A stretch of DNA of 64,000 nucleotides from Astragalus membranaceus (lineage: Eukaryota > Streptophyta > Magnoliopsida > Fabales > Fabaceae): positions 104,179,077-104,243,076 of the forward strand of contig CM076849.1 of assembly GCA_039519185.1 (NCBI GenBank). Reading direction: 5' to 3'. Below, one piece after another: positions 53,447-64,000 of the stretch; position 1 is the stretch's first letter; every line of letters begins with the position of its first letter. The position numbers were made by a program, and so were the translations under genes. Below the pieces are notes generated by a model. It was not told where the DNA came from. It saw only the letters and a program-made list of their open reading frames with translations, and did no database searches.

Positions 53447-56400
53447 TTAGCCATAACATTTGTTCTTTTGTATATAATTAATTTAAAACCGGTATGCAGC
53501 TTCCTATCAAGTTTTCCGCGATCAGCGATTGACACCCCTGATTTCTTTTGATTGTTTCTATCAAGTTTCTATTTCCCTTTCATGGATTCCTAAAAAGCTG
53601 TGTTCTTTTCCTTGGATGTGAATGTTCTTGAAATGGAATATCCTTTTCATTGTTATCAAAGTAGAATAAGGTTAAGACATTGAATGATTTGCCAAATACA
53701 AAACCAAACATGAGAATAGCCTAAGGACCTACTAAGTATTTAAGCTCTAGATATAGCGTATAACAAACATGTCCACTTGTTCTTGAACTTGCAAGTTGCA
53801 ACTGAATAAGCATATATGTTAAATGAGAGTTTCAGTGTTGGAAAATTTGATGGATAGAGCTTTATTTCTTTTCAGTTTATGCTCATAATTTCTTCAGCTT
53901 ATATGTTTCCTGTATCATTTATGTGGTGTCATGAAGCAGTCTTTGTATATAACCTAATTATTTTCCCTCCTAATTAAAGGGATATTAAATGTGCAAATAT
54001 ATTGGTGGATTCAAATGGATCTGTCAAGCTAGCAGATTTTGGTTTGGCAAAGGTGACCTTTCTACTCTGCTTTTATTTCTGTCCAACTTTGATAGGTCTG
54101 AACAAGTCTCAGATGCCTATAATTTCAATTTTCTTATATTGCCTTATGCATATTGTCTTTCAGGCAATAAAATTGAATGATGTTAAATCATGCAAGGGAA
54201 CAGCATTCTGGATGGCACCAGAGGTTTGCCTTCAATCTTGTCTTCCAAACAGAATCATTGAATAATGGTTCGACTTATGGTTGTTTGTAACTTGTTAAAT
54301 AGAGACGAAGAATAGAGAGACGATATTGGTCACGCAGTTCGGCCAATGTTTGCCTACGTCTGCGACTACAGAGTAGCTGTAGTTCCGTCTTATTAACTGT
54401 ATATGTTGTTGTGTAAAGAATACAAGCACTAATGAGTTTAAATAGACTATACTATATGAAAACCTAACGGGCCTGGGCCGAATACACATATAAATAAATC
54501 TACTATTTACACCACATCTCAACACTCCCCCTCAAGCTGGAGCGTATAGATTGTAGGCATCCAGCTTGTCACATATGTAAGTTATCCTTGGTCCTCGAAG
54601 AGCTTTTGTGAAGATGTCTGCCAATTGATCATTAGAACCAACAAATGAAGTAGCAATGTCGCCGGACACAATCTTCTCACGAACAAAGTGACAATCAACT
54701 TCAATGTGTTTGGTTCGCTCATGAAAGACTGGATTGGACGCAATATGTAGGGCTGCTTGATTATCACAGATGAGACTCATAGTGCCTATTTTACAAAAAC
54801 GCAACTCTTGGAGAAGATGTTTCAGCCACGTGAGCTCCTGAGTGGTAAGCGCCATAGCCCGATATTCAGCCTCAGCACTGGATCTGGCAACAACATTTTG
54901 CTTTTTACTTTTCCATGAAATTAGATTTCCACCAATAAGAACCCAATACCCAGATGTGGACCTTCTATCAAAGGGGCAACCAGCCCAATCAGCATCTGTG
55001 TAAGCGACAATATTTGAATCACCTCTATCCGTGTAAACAAGACCTTTTCCAGGAGCTCCCTTGATATACCTCAGGATTCTAACAACGGCATCCCAATGAC
55101 TGTCACAAGGAGAATTTAGGAATTGACTCACCACACTAACAGCATATGAAATATCTGGCCTCGTCATGGTCAAGTAATTTAACTTTCCAACTAGCCTCCT
55201 ATACCTTCCTGGATCTGAAAATGGCTCCCCCTGATCTGGTAGGATCTTGACATTAGGATCCATAGGAGAGTCAATTGGCTTGCAATCCAGCATTTTGGTT
55301 TCTTCTAAAATATCCAAAGCATACTTTCTCTGGGAAATAGCAATCCCTGCCTTAGAATGAGCTACCTCAATGCCAAGAAAGTAACGTAACTTTCCAAGAT
55401 CTTTGACCTGAAAGTGGTGGACTAGATGTTGTTTAAGTCCATGATCATTACCTGTAATGACAATATCATCGACATAGACAACCAGATAAATACATTTGTG
55501 AGAGGAGAACTTATAAAAGACAGAGTGGTCAGCTTCACTCCGAATCATGCCATACTCTTGAACAACACTACTGAATCTCCCAAACCATGCTCGAGGGGAT
55601 TGTTTAAGACCATACAAGGCTTTGTGAAGTCGACAAACATACCCACGACACTCCCCCTGAGCAACAAAACCAGGTGGTTGCTCCAGATAAACTTCTTCTT
55701 CTAGATCTCCATGGAGAAACGCATTCTTGATGTCTTGTTGATACAATGGCCAATGTCGCATTGCAGCCATAGAAAGGAATAGACGAACAGAAGCCATTTT
55801 AGCCACCGGTGAGAAAGTATCACTGTAATCAAGGCCAAAAACCTGAGTATAGCCCTTAGCAACGAGGCGTGCTTTCAGACGATCAATACTCCCGTCTGGA
55901 CCAACTTTGACAGTATATACCCAACGACACCCAACAATAGATTTACCAGGAGGAGGCGGCACAAGAGTCCATGTCTGGTTAGAGTCTAAGGCTGTCATCT
56001 CATCAATCATAGCTTGTCTCCAACCTGAATGAGAAAGAGCTTCCTGCGTGGACTTAGGAATGGTGATGGAAGAAATAGCAGAGACAAATGTATAATGCGA
56101 AGGTGATAAGCGGTGATAGCTGAGGAAATTATAAATAGGATGAGGGTTACGGGTGGAACGTGTACCTTTACGCACTGCAATAGGAGGGTCTTCTGACTCG
56201 GGAGGCGGATCCGGAGTAGAAGAGGGAACCGGGGCAGGAGATGAGTCACTAGGATCTTCGGTAGGAGGTGGGTCGACAGGAAGGAGATGAGCACGGCGTT
56301 GATAAGTTTGCAAGGGGGCGGGACTAGAAGGACTAGGAATTTCCGTAGGAGAGGGGTGATCTATCTGGTCAATGATGGGTGGGAGAGGAACTACCGGGAC

Positions 56401-59400
56401 AATGTTAGGAATAGGTAATACTTGAGAGACAGACTCAGACTCAATGGGAGATGCAAAGAAGGGAGCATCCTCAAAGAAGGTGACATCAGCAGACATGTAG
56501 AAGCGATGTGTGGAGGGACAGTAGCATCGATATCCTTTTTGAACTCTTGAATAGCCAATGAAGACACACTTAACTGCACGAGCAGACAATTTATCAAGTC
56601 CCGGAGTAAGATCATGAATAAAACAAGTGGATCCGAAGACTCGAGGAGAGATACGGAACAAGGGCTCATCGGGAAACTATATGGAATGAGGAACTCTATT
56701 CTGAATAGCAGAGGATGGCATTCTATTAATCAAGTGCCCTGCAGTGAGGACAACATCCCCCCAGAACTTCAAAGGAACATTAGCATGAATAAGTAAGGTG
56801 CGTGCTGTTTCAATTATATGACGGTTCTTACGTTCAGCAATCCCATTTTGTTGTGGGGTATGGGGACAAGATGGTTGATGTATGACGCCATTTTCAACCA
56901 TAAAAGAATTAAATGATGTAGAAAAATATTCTTTCGCATTATCACTGCGTAAAGTGCGAATAGAACAACCAAATTGATTTTTGATTTTCTTAAAGAAATT
57001 TTGAAAAACACCAAGAAGTTCAGATCTATCCTTAAGTAGGTAGATCCACGTACATCTAGAAAATTCATCAATAAAAGTGACAAAATATCTATGTCCTACA
57101 ACTGAAGTGACTCGACTCGGTCCCCATACATCTGAGTGAAGAACATCAAAAGGAGAACGAGCTTGAGACTGAGTACTGCTAGGGAAGGAGGAGCGAACAT
57201 GTTTCCCAAGCTGACAAGACTCACAATCTAATGACTGCAGATGAGACAAATGAGGAACCATAACTTTGAACTTCTTGAGACTTGGATGACCTAACCGACG
57301 ATGAAGAAGACTGGGGGACTCTGTAGTAGAAGTGGAGGCAATTGTAGATGAAGGATGGATGGGCTGGAGGTAGTAAAGTCCATGTGACTCATATCCTGTA
57401 CCAATCGTCCGCTTCGTACTCCGGTCCTGTATAACAAAATAATCATCATCAAAAGTTACAGAACATTTTAGGCTTCGAGTCAGACGACTAACTGAAATTA
57501 AATTAAATGGGCAATTGGGAACAAGTAGAACATTGTCAAGGGGTAAGGATGGAAGAGGAGTGGCTTTACCAATGCCACTAGCTTTGACTTTTGATCCGTC
57601 GGCGACGGTAATATAATGTGGGGTGTTAGGTTGGGATATGTTGGATAAAAGAGATGGATTACCAGCCACGCAATCAGAAGCTCCAGTGTCCATAATCCAG
57701 GAGTCAACAGGTGATGATTGAGAGAAACAGACTGTAGAATTACCAGAATGAGCAACTGTTGCTGATGATGAAGCCTGGGAAGTCTTATACTGCAGGAATG
57801 CCTTATACTCCTCATCAGAAAGAACATTTTGTTTAGTGCTTCTCAGTTCAGAATCATTAACCTGAGTCACATTTACTGGTTTCTCTGGAAAGCCATGAAG
57901 GGAATAACACTTGTCTTCAGTATGACCAAGTTTCTTACAATAAGTGCCTATGAAGCCCCGATACTTCAAAAATGGAGACGTACCCGTGTCGGATACGTAT
58001 CCGATACCGACACGCACCCGATACTTCCCGATACGTACCCAAAGAGTATCCAATAATTTTTCAATTCTTTTTAAAAAATATTTGACTCGATACTTTTCAG
58101 ATACATCTTTGATACTTCTTACCAACTAAGGATACTTCTCAGATACTTTTCGATACCTCTTACCGACTAAGCACATGATTGTCACACATATATGATACAC
58201 TTTAATACCTCAATAACTAAAAGACAAAATTATATGTTTTTTCGTAATACAATAATAGAAGAAATAATACATTGTGATATGAGTGAGATAAATATACGTA
58301 ATTATTTCTACTTGATAAGATCACAAGTATTTATTTCTACAATGTGATGAATATATATTGACTAATGGGCGGTGGTTTATGATACTAAGGGAAATCCTTA
58401 GTATTTTATACTAAACCATAATCAGCCGTTGGATGCTTCTTGTTTTAATGAAATATGATCTAAGGGCTGTCATTTAAAGAGGGCATTTTTGGCATTTTAC
58501 CCCTGATTTTGATCACGTGTATTCAAGTTCAGGTTGTTCACGATCTTCACGTACGCAACAACAACGTCTCTGTTGATTTCATTTTAAATTTTTTATTTTT
58601 TCTGTTATGTTTCTTTATATTTAAATTTTAATTTAATTTTTTATTAAAGTATCCCAGCCGTGTCGTATCTTGATTTTCAAAATTTTCCCGTATCCCCGTA
58701 TCCGTATCGTGTCGTATCCCGTATCGTATCCGGTATCCGGGCTTCACAGATAAGTGCACTGAGGACGTCCTCCGACACGACCTCCTCGACCACCCCCACG
58801 ACCGCGTCCCCCACGACCTGCAAAATTAGAAACAAGAGCAGAAGATTCTATGTTAGTCTGAGATCCATTCCCTCCAGTTCCTTCCAATCCAGGAAGACGT
58901 ATGAGACGCCTGATAAGATCCTCTGTTGAGGGAATGTCTGATGCAGAAAGAATGTTGCTCCGTACTGACTCATACTTTTGATGGAGACCATGAAGAACAT
59001 AGATCATACACACATTATCTAATTTTTCAAGCATCTTCTTCGGGTCATTGTCGGTCACAAGGAGCTTGAACTCATTTGCTGCTGACTGAGCTTTATTAGC
59101 ATATGTCATGATGTTATCTTCTGTCATCTGAAGGGTGGCTAAATTATGAATAACACCATAGAGACGCTGGATATCATTAGAATAAACATTCTTAGCCTTC
59201 TGCCAAATATCATAACAAGTGGTGTATGAACGATAATGGACCAGCAACGAGGGTTCAATGGATTGCCACAAAAGAGAGACCAATTGACAATCTGCTTGTT
59301 CCCAATCTTCACGCAATTCCTTACCAATCTCTGTAGAATTCTTGGTGAGGTGATCTAAAAGTCTTTGTCCTATAAACCACATTTTGACAGAGGCAGACCA

Positions 59401-61828
59401 ATTCAAATAATTATCACCATTGGGTTTCTCCGTTGTTATAGAGGGACTGCCGGAGAAAACATAAGACACGAGACTCTTACCTGTCGATTCAGATTTGTTT
59501 TTGTCATTTTCTAAAGTTGAACTCATTTTTGACAATAATAGGAAGGCTAACCACAATCAGAGAGAAGCAGTAGAAAGGCGTGGTACGGAATGAACAGTAA
59601 CGCCGTATGGACAAACAGGACCACCGTACGGATGAACGGTACGTCGTACGGACAAACAGCAACACTTTACGGACAAACAGGGATCTGCGTACGGATAAGC
59701 AAGGGCGTCGTACGGATAAACAGTGTGCCGTACGGATGAATAGTGATTTCCGTACGGAATGAATAGTGGCGTCGTACGGAATGAACAGTGACGCCGTACG
59801 GATGAAAGGGACTGTATGACTTTCGTAGCACCTAGGGCCGTTGAGGATGAACAATCAACGGGACAGCTAGGGTTCAATAGCGTGACGGCGCGACGGCTAG
59901 GTTTTCAGGCCCAATGATCATAGGCTTTTGATACCATGTTAAATGGAGACGAAGAATAGAGAGACGATATTGGTCACGCAGTTCGGCCAATGTTTGCCTA
60001 CGTCTGCGACTACAGAGTAGCTGTAGTTCCGTCTTATTAACTGTATATGTTGTTGTGTAAAGAATACAAGCACTAATGAGTTTAAATAGACTATACTATA
60101 TGAAAACCTAACGGGCCTGGGCCGAATACACATATAAATAAATCTACTATTTACACCACATCTCAACATAACTTAATAACTTCTTTACCCTTGAAGTTTG
60201 TTGCTCGATCCATGGTTCTTGATTGAGTTTATGCTTTTCTTCTGACCCCTGTTAAATGAAATGGAATTGTCATCCAGCTAGATTTAACATTCTACAACTA
60301 GTTCAAATGCTTGCTTTGCTTTATCTCTTAAGTTATTGGACATCCCACATAGAATCTAAGGATATTATTTTTCATATGGAAATCCTGCCATATGAAATCG
60401 ATTAAGCACAATTAGGTTATCATGGCAATGTTTTACTAAGGTTATTTGTAAAGCTGAAGCAATGAATCTCGCTGAAGTGTTTCATGGACATCATGGTGTA
60501 ATATAATTCAATGTGTACACAACATGCTTACCGAAGCATAACTTTATAATCACAAGAAATTTTCTGATTTTGATTAGGTCATTTTTTTTCATCAGCCTAA
60601 ATTATTTCCTGCATAACCGAGTTGCTACGACTCGGCAAGCTTCATCATACCTTTGATGTCCACGCTCATGATTTGTCTTTGAGCATATTTACTTGAGCTC
60701 TCCCACCAAATACCTTGCCCTTAGTTATTTCTTGCCTATGTCGGCAAGCCTCTCTTGTTGGTGCTCCAATATCTTAATCCCCCATTTGGCTATATTCCAC
60801 GGAGGCTACCACCATGGATTACATGGTTGCTCTCACTAGAAATAGAGGGTAGAAACTGGAAGGATAGGGTAATTTACTCCTGCTAAGCAACCTGCGCTTC
60901 TTTTTATGTGGCTCGGCCTACATATACTCGACCACTCCTTGCCTCGGCTAGGCTCTTTCCCTTGGCCAACAACTTAGTAGATTTTTGGTGTTAACAGTGG
61001 TGTAGCAGTTATACTTATTTGTTTCAAGAATTAATTTGTCTCATGATAAACAAGAAACATGCATTTGCCTTTAAATTAGAAACCTTGAACTTGCTGGGCT
61101 TTATCACCCTCAGCATCCCCTCCCAGAATAAAAATGAAAAAAGATGTTTCATTTTCTGAAACTTGTTAGCATAACCAGCGATTATTAAGCTGTACTGCTG
61201 TGGTAATATGCAGGTTGTAAAAGGAAAAAATAAAGGTTATGGGATTCCTGCTGATATATGGAGTCTAGGGTGCACTGTGTTGGAGATGTTAACAGGCGAA
61301 GTTCCATACTCTCCTATGGAATGGGTATGTATCATTATTACCACTTTCACTCTCATTACCATTTCCAGCTTCATATAATCCAACTTTGTTTTTCCTTTTT
61401 ACCACATTGTATTCCTTTTAAAGTGGTCAGGTAACTATTAAATAAATTTCAGTTTTGACCCTTGATATATTGCATGGTCTAGATTTACTTCTCTCAGCTT
61501 TTATATGAAAATAACCCTCTCCCTGGATACATCTCTTACATAATATATAAAATTGGTGTATCATTCATTGCATTACTGCTGGTTTTGAGGTCCAAGCTTT
61601 GGTGTCTTCTGACAACAGATCGGCGCATTGTTTAGAATCGGAAAAGGCGAACTACCTCCTCTGTCTGATTCTCTTTCAACGGATGCACGTGATTTTATCT
61701 TGCAGTGTCTTAAAGTTAATCCAGATGATCGTCCCACTGCGGCAGAACTGTTAAATCACATATTTGTCCAGAGGTCATTTTCCCAGTCCTCTGGCTCTGC
61801 TTCTCCATATATAGCGAGACGAAGTTAA
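47404..61828 (+). CDS. MEKK1: MAP kinase kinase kinase, MEKK1 type (eight coding exons)
   Basis: Exons: 47404-48452, 49652-49736, 49963-50025, 51818-51975, 53980-54052, 54164-54223, 61214-61324, 61619-61828. All junctions are GT-AG and the phases add up to 1,809 nt, 602 residues. Residues 1-330 are the MEKK1-specific regulatory region: LERRNAAKNFNYDAA, a GLSGPEDFSIP block, GGGIKGFRPPMLKPPPG and an acidic stretch near 245-265. The Ser/Thr kinase domain (331-593) has GRGSFGSV at 337-344, the ATP-binding lysine K358, HRDIKCAN at 451-458, DFG at 471-473 and GTAFWMAPE at 488-496, so it looks active. MEKK1 phosphorylates MKK1/2 upstream of MPK4 in Arabidopsis immune and stress signalling. Intron 6 is about 7 kb because it holds a copia element. 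The first in-frame ATG was chosen; Met17 is an alternative. A further intron in the 3' UTR (donor near 61861) is possible. Confidence 0.93.
52197..53540. mobile_element. Possible old hAT-like element in intron 4
   Basis: The left end CAAGTGTTGTCGATCGCGAA resembles the complement of the right end (CAGGGGTGTCAATCGC...GATCGCGG). Inside is a degraded frame with EELEDIDFDDSKDKVEGYAS (near 53130-53190), acidic as in the tail of some hAT transposases. No clear 8-bp target duplication is visible, so this is tentative. Confidence 0.3.
53420..53448 (+). repeat. AT microsatellite
   Basis: About 14 AT units in intron 4 of the MEKK1-type gene. Confidence 0.9.
54293..54524 (-). repeat. 3' LTR of the copia element
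   Basis: 232 bp; minus strand begins TGTTGAGATGTGG and ends TTAACA. Same as 59937-60168 except one base. Confidence 0.95.
54525..54540 (-). other. Polypurine tract of the copia element
   Basis: Minus strand CCAGCTTGAGGGGGAG directly before the LTR. Confidence 0.85.
54532..57939 (-). pseudogene. Copia pol (protease, integrase, RT, RNase H) with one premature stop
   Basis: This is the continuation of gag after the transposon insertion. It starts at the second half of the zinc knuckle (CKKLGHTEDKC), then protease (WIMDTGASD), the pre-integrase GHPSLKK region, and the integrase core (HSDVWGP, LRSDNAKEY, PQQNGIAERKNR) with its D, D, E residues. Reverse transcriptase (YVDDIVITG) and RNase H (YTDADWAG, SSAEAEYRAM) follow, ending at 54532. 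An in-frame TAG at 56679-56677, in a position that is normally coding, is the only break in this part: the frames on both sides are the same phase. Length (1,136 codons here plus 259 in gag) fits a normal copia polyprotein. Confidence 0.9.
57940..58757. mobile_element. hAT-like non-autonomous transposon inserted in copia gag, 8-bp target duplication ATAAGTGC
   Basis: The element is 57948-58749 (802 bp). The flanks are ATAAGTGC at 57940-57947 and 58750-58757, a perfect 8-bp repeat as made by hAT transposases. The terminal inverted repeats are CTATGAAGCCCCGATAC and CTGTGAAGCCCGGATAC (15 of 17 match). GTATCC/GATACG motifs are repeated near both ends. It has no transposase gene. Removing the element and one target copy restores the gag-pol frame exactly, so copia gag was intact here when it landed. 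Confidence 0.9.
58750..59526 (-). pseudogene. Copia gag, interrupted in its zinc knuckle
   Basis: Starts at the ATG at 59526 (MSSTLENDKNKSE) and reads 259 residues to QCTY at the insertion point. It has the copia gag features NYLNWSASVKMWF, YDIWQKAKNVYS, and a Gly/Arg-rich segment (GRGGRGRGGGRGGR) before the zinc knuckle. The remaining knuckle residues are on the other side of the 802-bp insertion at 57939. An upstream ATG at 59556 adds ten residues in frame but has no family similarity. Confidence 0.85.
59579..59812 (-). repeat. Degenerate tandem repeat in the copia leader
   Basis: About ten units of 20-30 bp, each with a CGTACGG core followed on the + strand by (A)TGAACAG or ACAAACAG. CCGTACGG is a palindrome. 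The array lies between primer site and gag start. Confidence 0.85.
59925..59936 (-). other. Primer binding site of the copia element
   Basis: Minus strand TGGTATCAAAAG, directly next to the 5' LTR; matches initiator tRNA-Met complement in the first eight bases (TGGTATCA). Confidence 0.8.
59937..60168 (-). repeat. 5' LTR of the copia element
   Basis: 232 bp, one base different from the 3' LTR. It is followed by the TAACT target copy. Confidence 0.95.
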
Positions 61829-63734
61829 ACTTGTCATCTCCAACTATGGAACATAGTGAAGGTAACTATTGTTACGTTTTGTTTCCTTTTGATAAGTTTC
61901 CTTTTGCTACTGCTTATCGCTTATTATCATGATACCTGAATTCATTAAAAAATAAGCTATTGCCATCACTGTCCATCCTTTCAAGAACTTTCATTCATAA
62001 CTCATGATATCTTATGGTTGGAGGTAAAATATCTATGATGCTTGAAGTGCTAGTTTTAGTTGTATTGGATACACATATGATGCACAACGGTTTATTTCAA
62101 ATGCCTGGGTGTTTAACTGCGTTCTCATCCTTTTATGGGGGCAAATATTGTTTCTAATAACTAATTCCTGAAATAGGAAGATGAGAAAGAAGACTCAGAT
62201 GGCAAATTACACATGTTCAAATCATTGCGGCATGGAGTTATTTTATCTACTTCTCTGGTGTATTTGATTATTTTGCTCTTTTGATCATAGATCTATCATT
62301 CATTGTATTCAAAATTCCTCCAATGTTCAGTCTTCAAGTCGCTGGTTTTGGTCTGTGGATGCGTTGTTGTAGCAACTGTTGGTCGGTTGTGCCTTTAGAT
62401 ATCAGGGTTTTCTTTGTAACTTAAATTTTTTAGATATCAGGGTTTTCTTTGTTGTCGCTTGAAATTTTATAAGGGCTACTTTGGTTCTAACAATTGATAT
62501 GGCACTCGAGGGTCCTGCCTTACCAATTGGCTTGAGTATCTTATCTGAGAATCATAGTCCACATGTAATCTAATTACTCAGCTATAGTTTTGTCTGTGGT
62601 AGCAAGCTGAAAGTCTAAAATATCATCGTCAAAATATCCGGTTCTACTCCCCATTATTTGGTTAACCGGTGGACGAAGTTGTAGGCTAAACCTCTGGTGG
62701 CAATAGGAGCAATAATTGGACACTAATTAAGTTGCTATTTGTACATGTTATATTCGTTAGCAGGCAATTATAGTGCATCTTTATTCCCATATTTGTTCTC
62801 ATTTTCATCTTAATTTGTTTTCTTGTTTATTGTTTGATGTACTGCTGCTTATTTGAATTTTAAATAAGAGACGTAATAATGGGAGGTTTTACGTTTTCTC
62901 TAACACTGATGGCATGAGTTAAGTGGCGTTGAGTGCGCAATATTACAAGGACATTCAAGTTTAGAACTGTTTATTCTTCTCTGCAACAACTTTTAATCTG
63001 TAATCAAACCAAGTTGGATTTTGGAATCCCAACTCACTAAATTTTGTAAAAGAATTATTTAATTTTTTTTTTTTTTGGATACAAGAATTATTTAATTTTG
63101 CTTATGGCGTATTGTGTTTTTGAAGCTTTTAGTGGTCAATAAGATAAATTGATTGTAAACATGCCTAGTAAAACAAAACAGTATTACGGTGTAGTTACAT
63201 GATATCAGATATCACTGGATTCAGGTTTTGTAGAATTTGAGAAGATTTGTACATATGATAATGGTGGTCATATATTAAGGTCTAAATTCACTTTCGGCTT
63301 TTCCAAGTATTGTGATTTGGCAATTTTTTTGGGCCACAGCAGCCCAAAGCTGTGCAAAACAAGGAACCAGATCATAGAATCCGGCCCACAAAGCACATGC
63401 GCAACCCAAAAAAAATCACCGCATGATAGGCCAGAGAAGCACAAGCTGCACCTTGGAAAAAAAGACCAACACTAGCAACTAAACTGAAGTGGTTCACTTT
63501 GACCACCACTACTCGAGAAAAACAGTAATGCTAGGGTTCGCTTTGGCCCCAAAATGGACGACTGTTTAACCAGAACGAGAGCAAATGATCTTTCAGATGT
63601 TATTTTTGCAGTCTCCACTACGCAGTATGGCTTCAAGACATTATGGGATGGTGTACTATGAGGGAATAGTAGACAATTATAATATGCTACCAACTTGTGT
63701 TCTAAATTTCCGATATTGAAGAAAGCAGATTTGC
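61829..63734. other. 3' flank of MEKK1, no gene seen
   Basis: This begins with the 3' UTR of the kinase gene. A possible UTR intron runs from a GTAACT donor near 61861 to a TAG acceptor near 62175. The rest is AT-rich with no supported coding sequence. A run of T (63061-63077) and a short duplicated 'caagaattatttaatttt' lie near 63050-63100. Confidence 0.5.
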
Positions 63735-64000
63735 TCAATAGATGTTATTTCTGATAGCGTTGTTGAAGCATTCCTCGTCCACTACCTTGGCTATTGTAGC
63801 AGTATCTCGGCCATTCGCCACCGCCTTGTCCCTCTCCTCAGTCAAACGGACAACTTTGGACTCTGACTCCGAGATAACTTTGGCCAGCTCAGTTTCCTTC
63901 AGTTCGAGAGCAGTAGTCAGCTCAGTGACCTTCTTCTCCGCCTCCTCCTTCTCGGTGGTCAAGCGGGTAACCTCTCTAGAAGACTTTTCCTGAGCAGTAC
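63735..64000 (-). CDS. C-terminal part of an unidentified coiled-coil protein (runs off the right edge)
   Basis: Minus-strand frame open from the window edge to a stop at 63735. The visible 88 or so residues are almost all heptad-like charged helix (VTELTTALELKETELAKVISESE, RLTEERDKAVANGRD; given in parts), then a short tail ending NNIY. GC content and codon use are higher than in the flanks. Such coiled-coil ends occur in plant retrotransposon-encoded and DUF proteins and in host scaffold proteins; the identity cannot be set from this fragment. Confidence 0.45.
   Translation of the reverse strand, partial: TAQEKSSREVTRLTTEKEEAEKKVTELTTALELKETELAKVISESESKVVRLTEERDKAVANGRDTATIAKVVDEECFNNAIRNNIY

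Larger units (their letters stand above)
54288..60173 (-). mobile_element. Ty1/copia retrotransposon in intron 6 of MEKK1, target site duplication TAACT
   Basis: The element is 54293-60168 (5,876 bp, minus strand), with TAACT at 54288-54292 and 60169-60173. The 232-bp LTRs differ at one base (54300 A versus 59944 G), so the insertion is recent. Read on the minus strand: 5' LTR, tRNA-Met-type primer site, a leader with tandem repeats, gag, protease, integrase, RT, RNase H, polypurine tract, 3' LTR. Coding capacity is damaged by a hAT-like insertion in gag and one in-frame TAG. It is antisense to the host gene and lies between the exons ending WMAPE and starting VVKGKN, away from splice sites. 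Confidence 0.95.

Noticed and set aside
59579..59812. CRISPR-like array
   Set aside because: Plant nuclear DNA; spacers are not unique and units are degenerate tandem repeats in a copia leader.

Overview
This is nuclear DNA from a flowering plant. Plant-type GT-AG introns, full-length Ty3/gypsy and Ty1/copia retrotransposons, and LTR families primed by tRNA-Arg (Tat/Ogre type) with 2.7-3.9 kb LTRs together suggest a papilionoid legume with a repeat-rich genome. The species cannot be fixed from the sequence alone.

Layout. Positions 1-40181 are a nest of LTR retrotransposons. The outermost is element B (Tat/Ogre-like, + strand): 5' LTR remnant 18969-20092, tRNA-Arg-type primer site, gag ORF 21113-22747, decayed integrase remnants, 3' UTR, and a 3' LTR running from 25581 to 40181 with two insertions in it. 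Element A (same superfamily) sits in B's 5' LTR; only its 3' internal region and 3' LTR (15066-18968) are in the window. A is itself split by an apparently intact Tekay/Del-like Ty3/gypsy element (2800-12415, TSD ACAAT) whose two LTRs look identical apart from one A in a homopolymer. B's 3' LTR carries a solo LTR (25910-28880, TSD AACAT) and a deleted minus-strand element C (30736-39535, TSD CGGCT). Next come a possible gene tail (41234-41902), a CACTA-type transposon end (to 42704) and another Tat-type solo LTR, D (43210-45907, TSD CTAAT).

The main host gene is at 47404-61828 (+): a MEKK1-type MAP kinase kinase kinase with eight coding exons that join without a frame break into 602 codons. 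Its sixth intron is swollen to about 7 kb by a minus-strand Ty1/copia element (54293-60168, TSD TAACT). That element's gag zinc knuckle is split by a hAT-like non-autonomous transposon (57948-58749, 8-bp TSD ATAAGTGC). A coiled-coil reading frame of unknown identity runs off the right edge on the minus strand.

The most unusual signal is structural. The Tat-type LTRs and 3' UTRs carry several tandem or cross-family families of short inverted repeats whose arms change together while the pairing is kept: (i) GATCA-type hairpins in A, C and D, (ii) a CTACGT...ACGTAG hairpin in all four LTR families, (iii) a three-copy two-hairpin module in B, (iv) a U5 hairpin, and (v) a run of GACC/GGTC, GAGC/GCTC and GATC/GATC mini-hairpins just before the polypurine tract. 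The Tekay LTR adds three UNCG-type tetraloop hairpins. This pattern suggests selected RNA structure in these elements. All of it was read by eye and needs covariation statistics.
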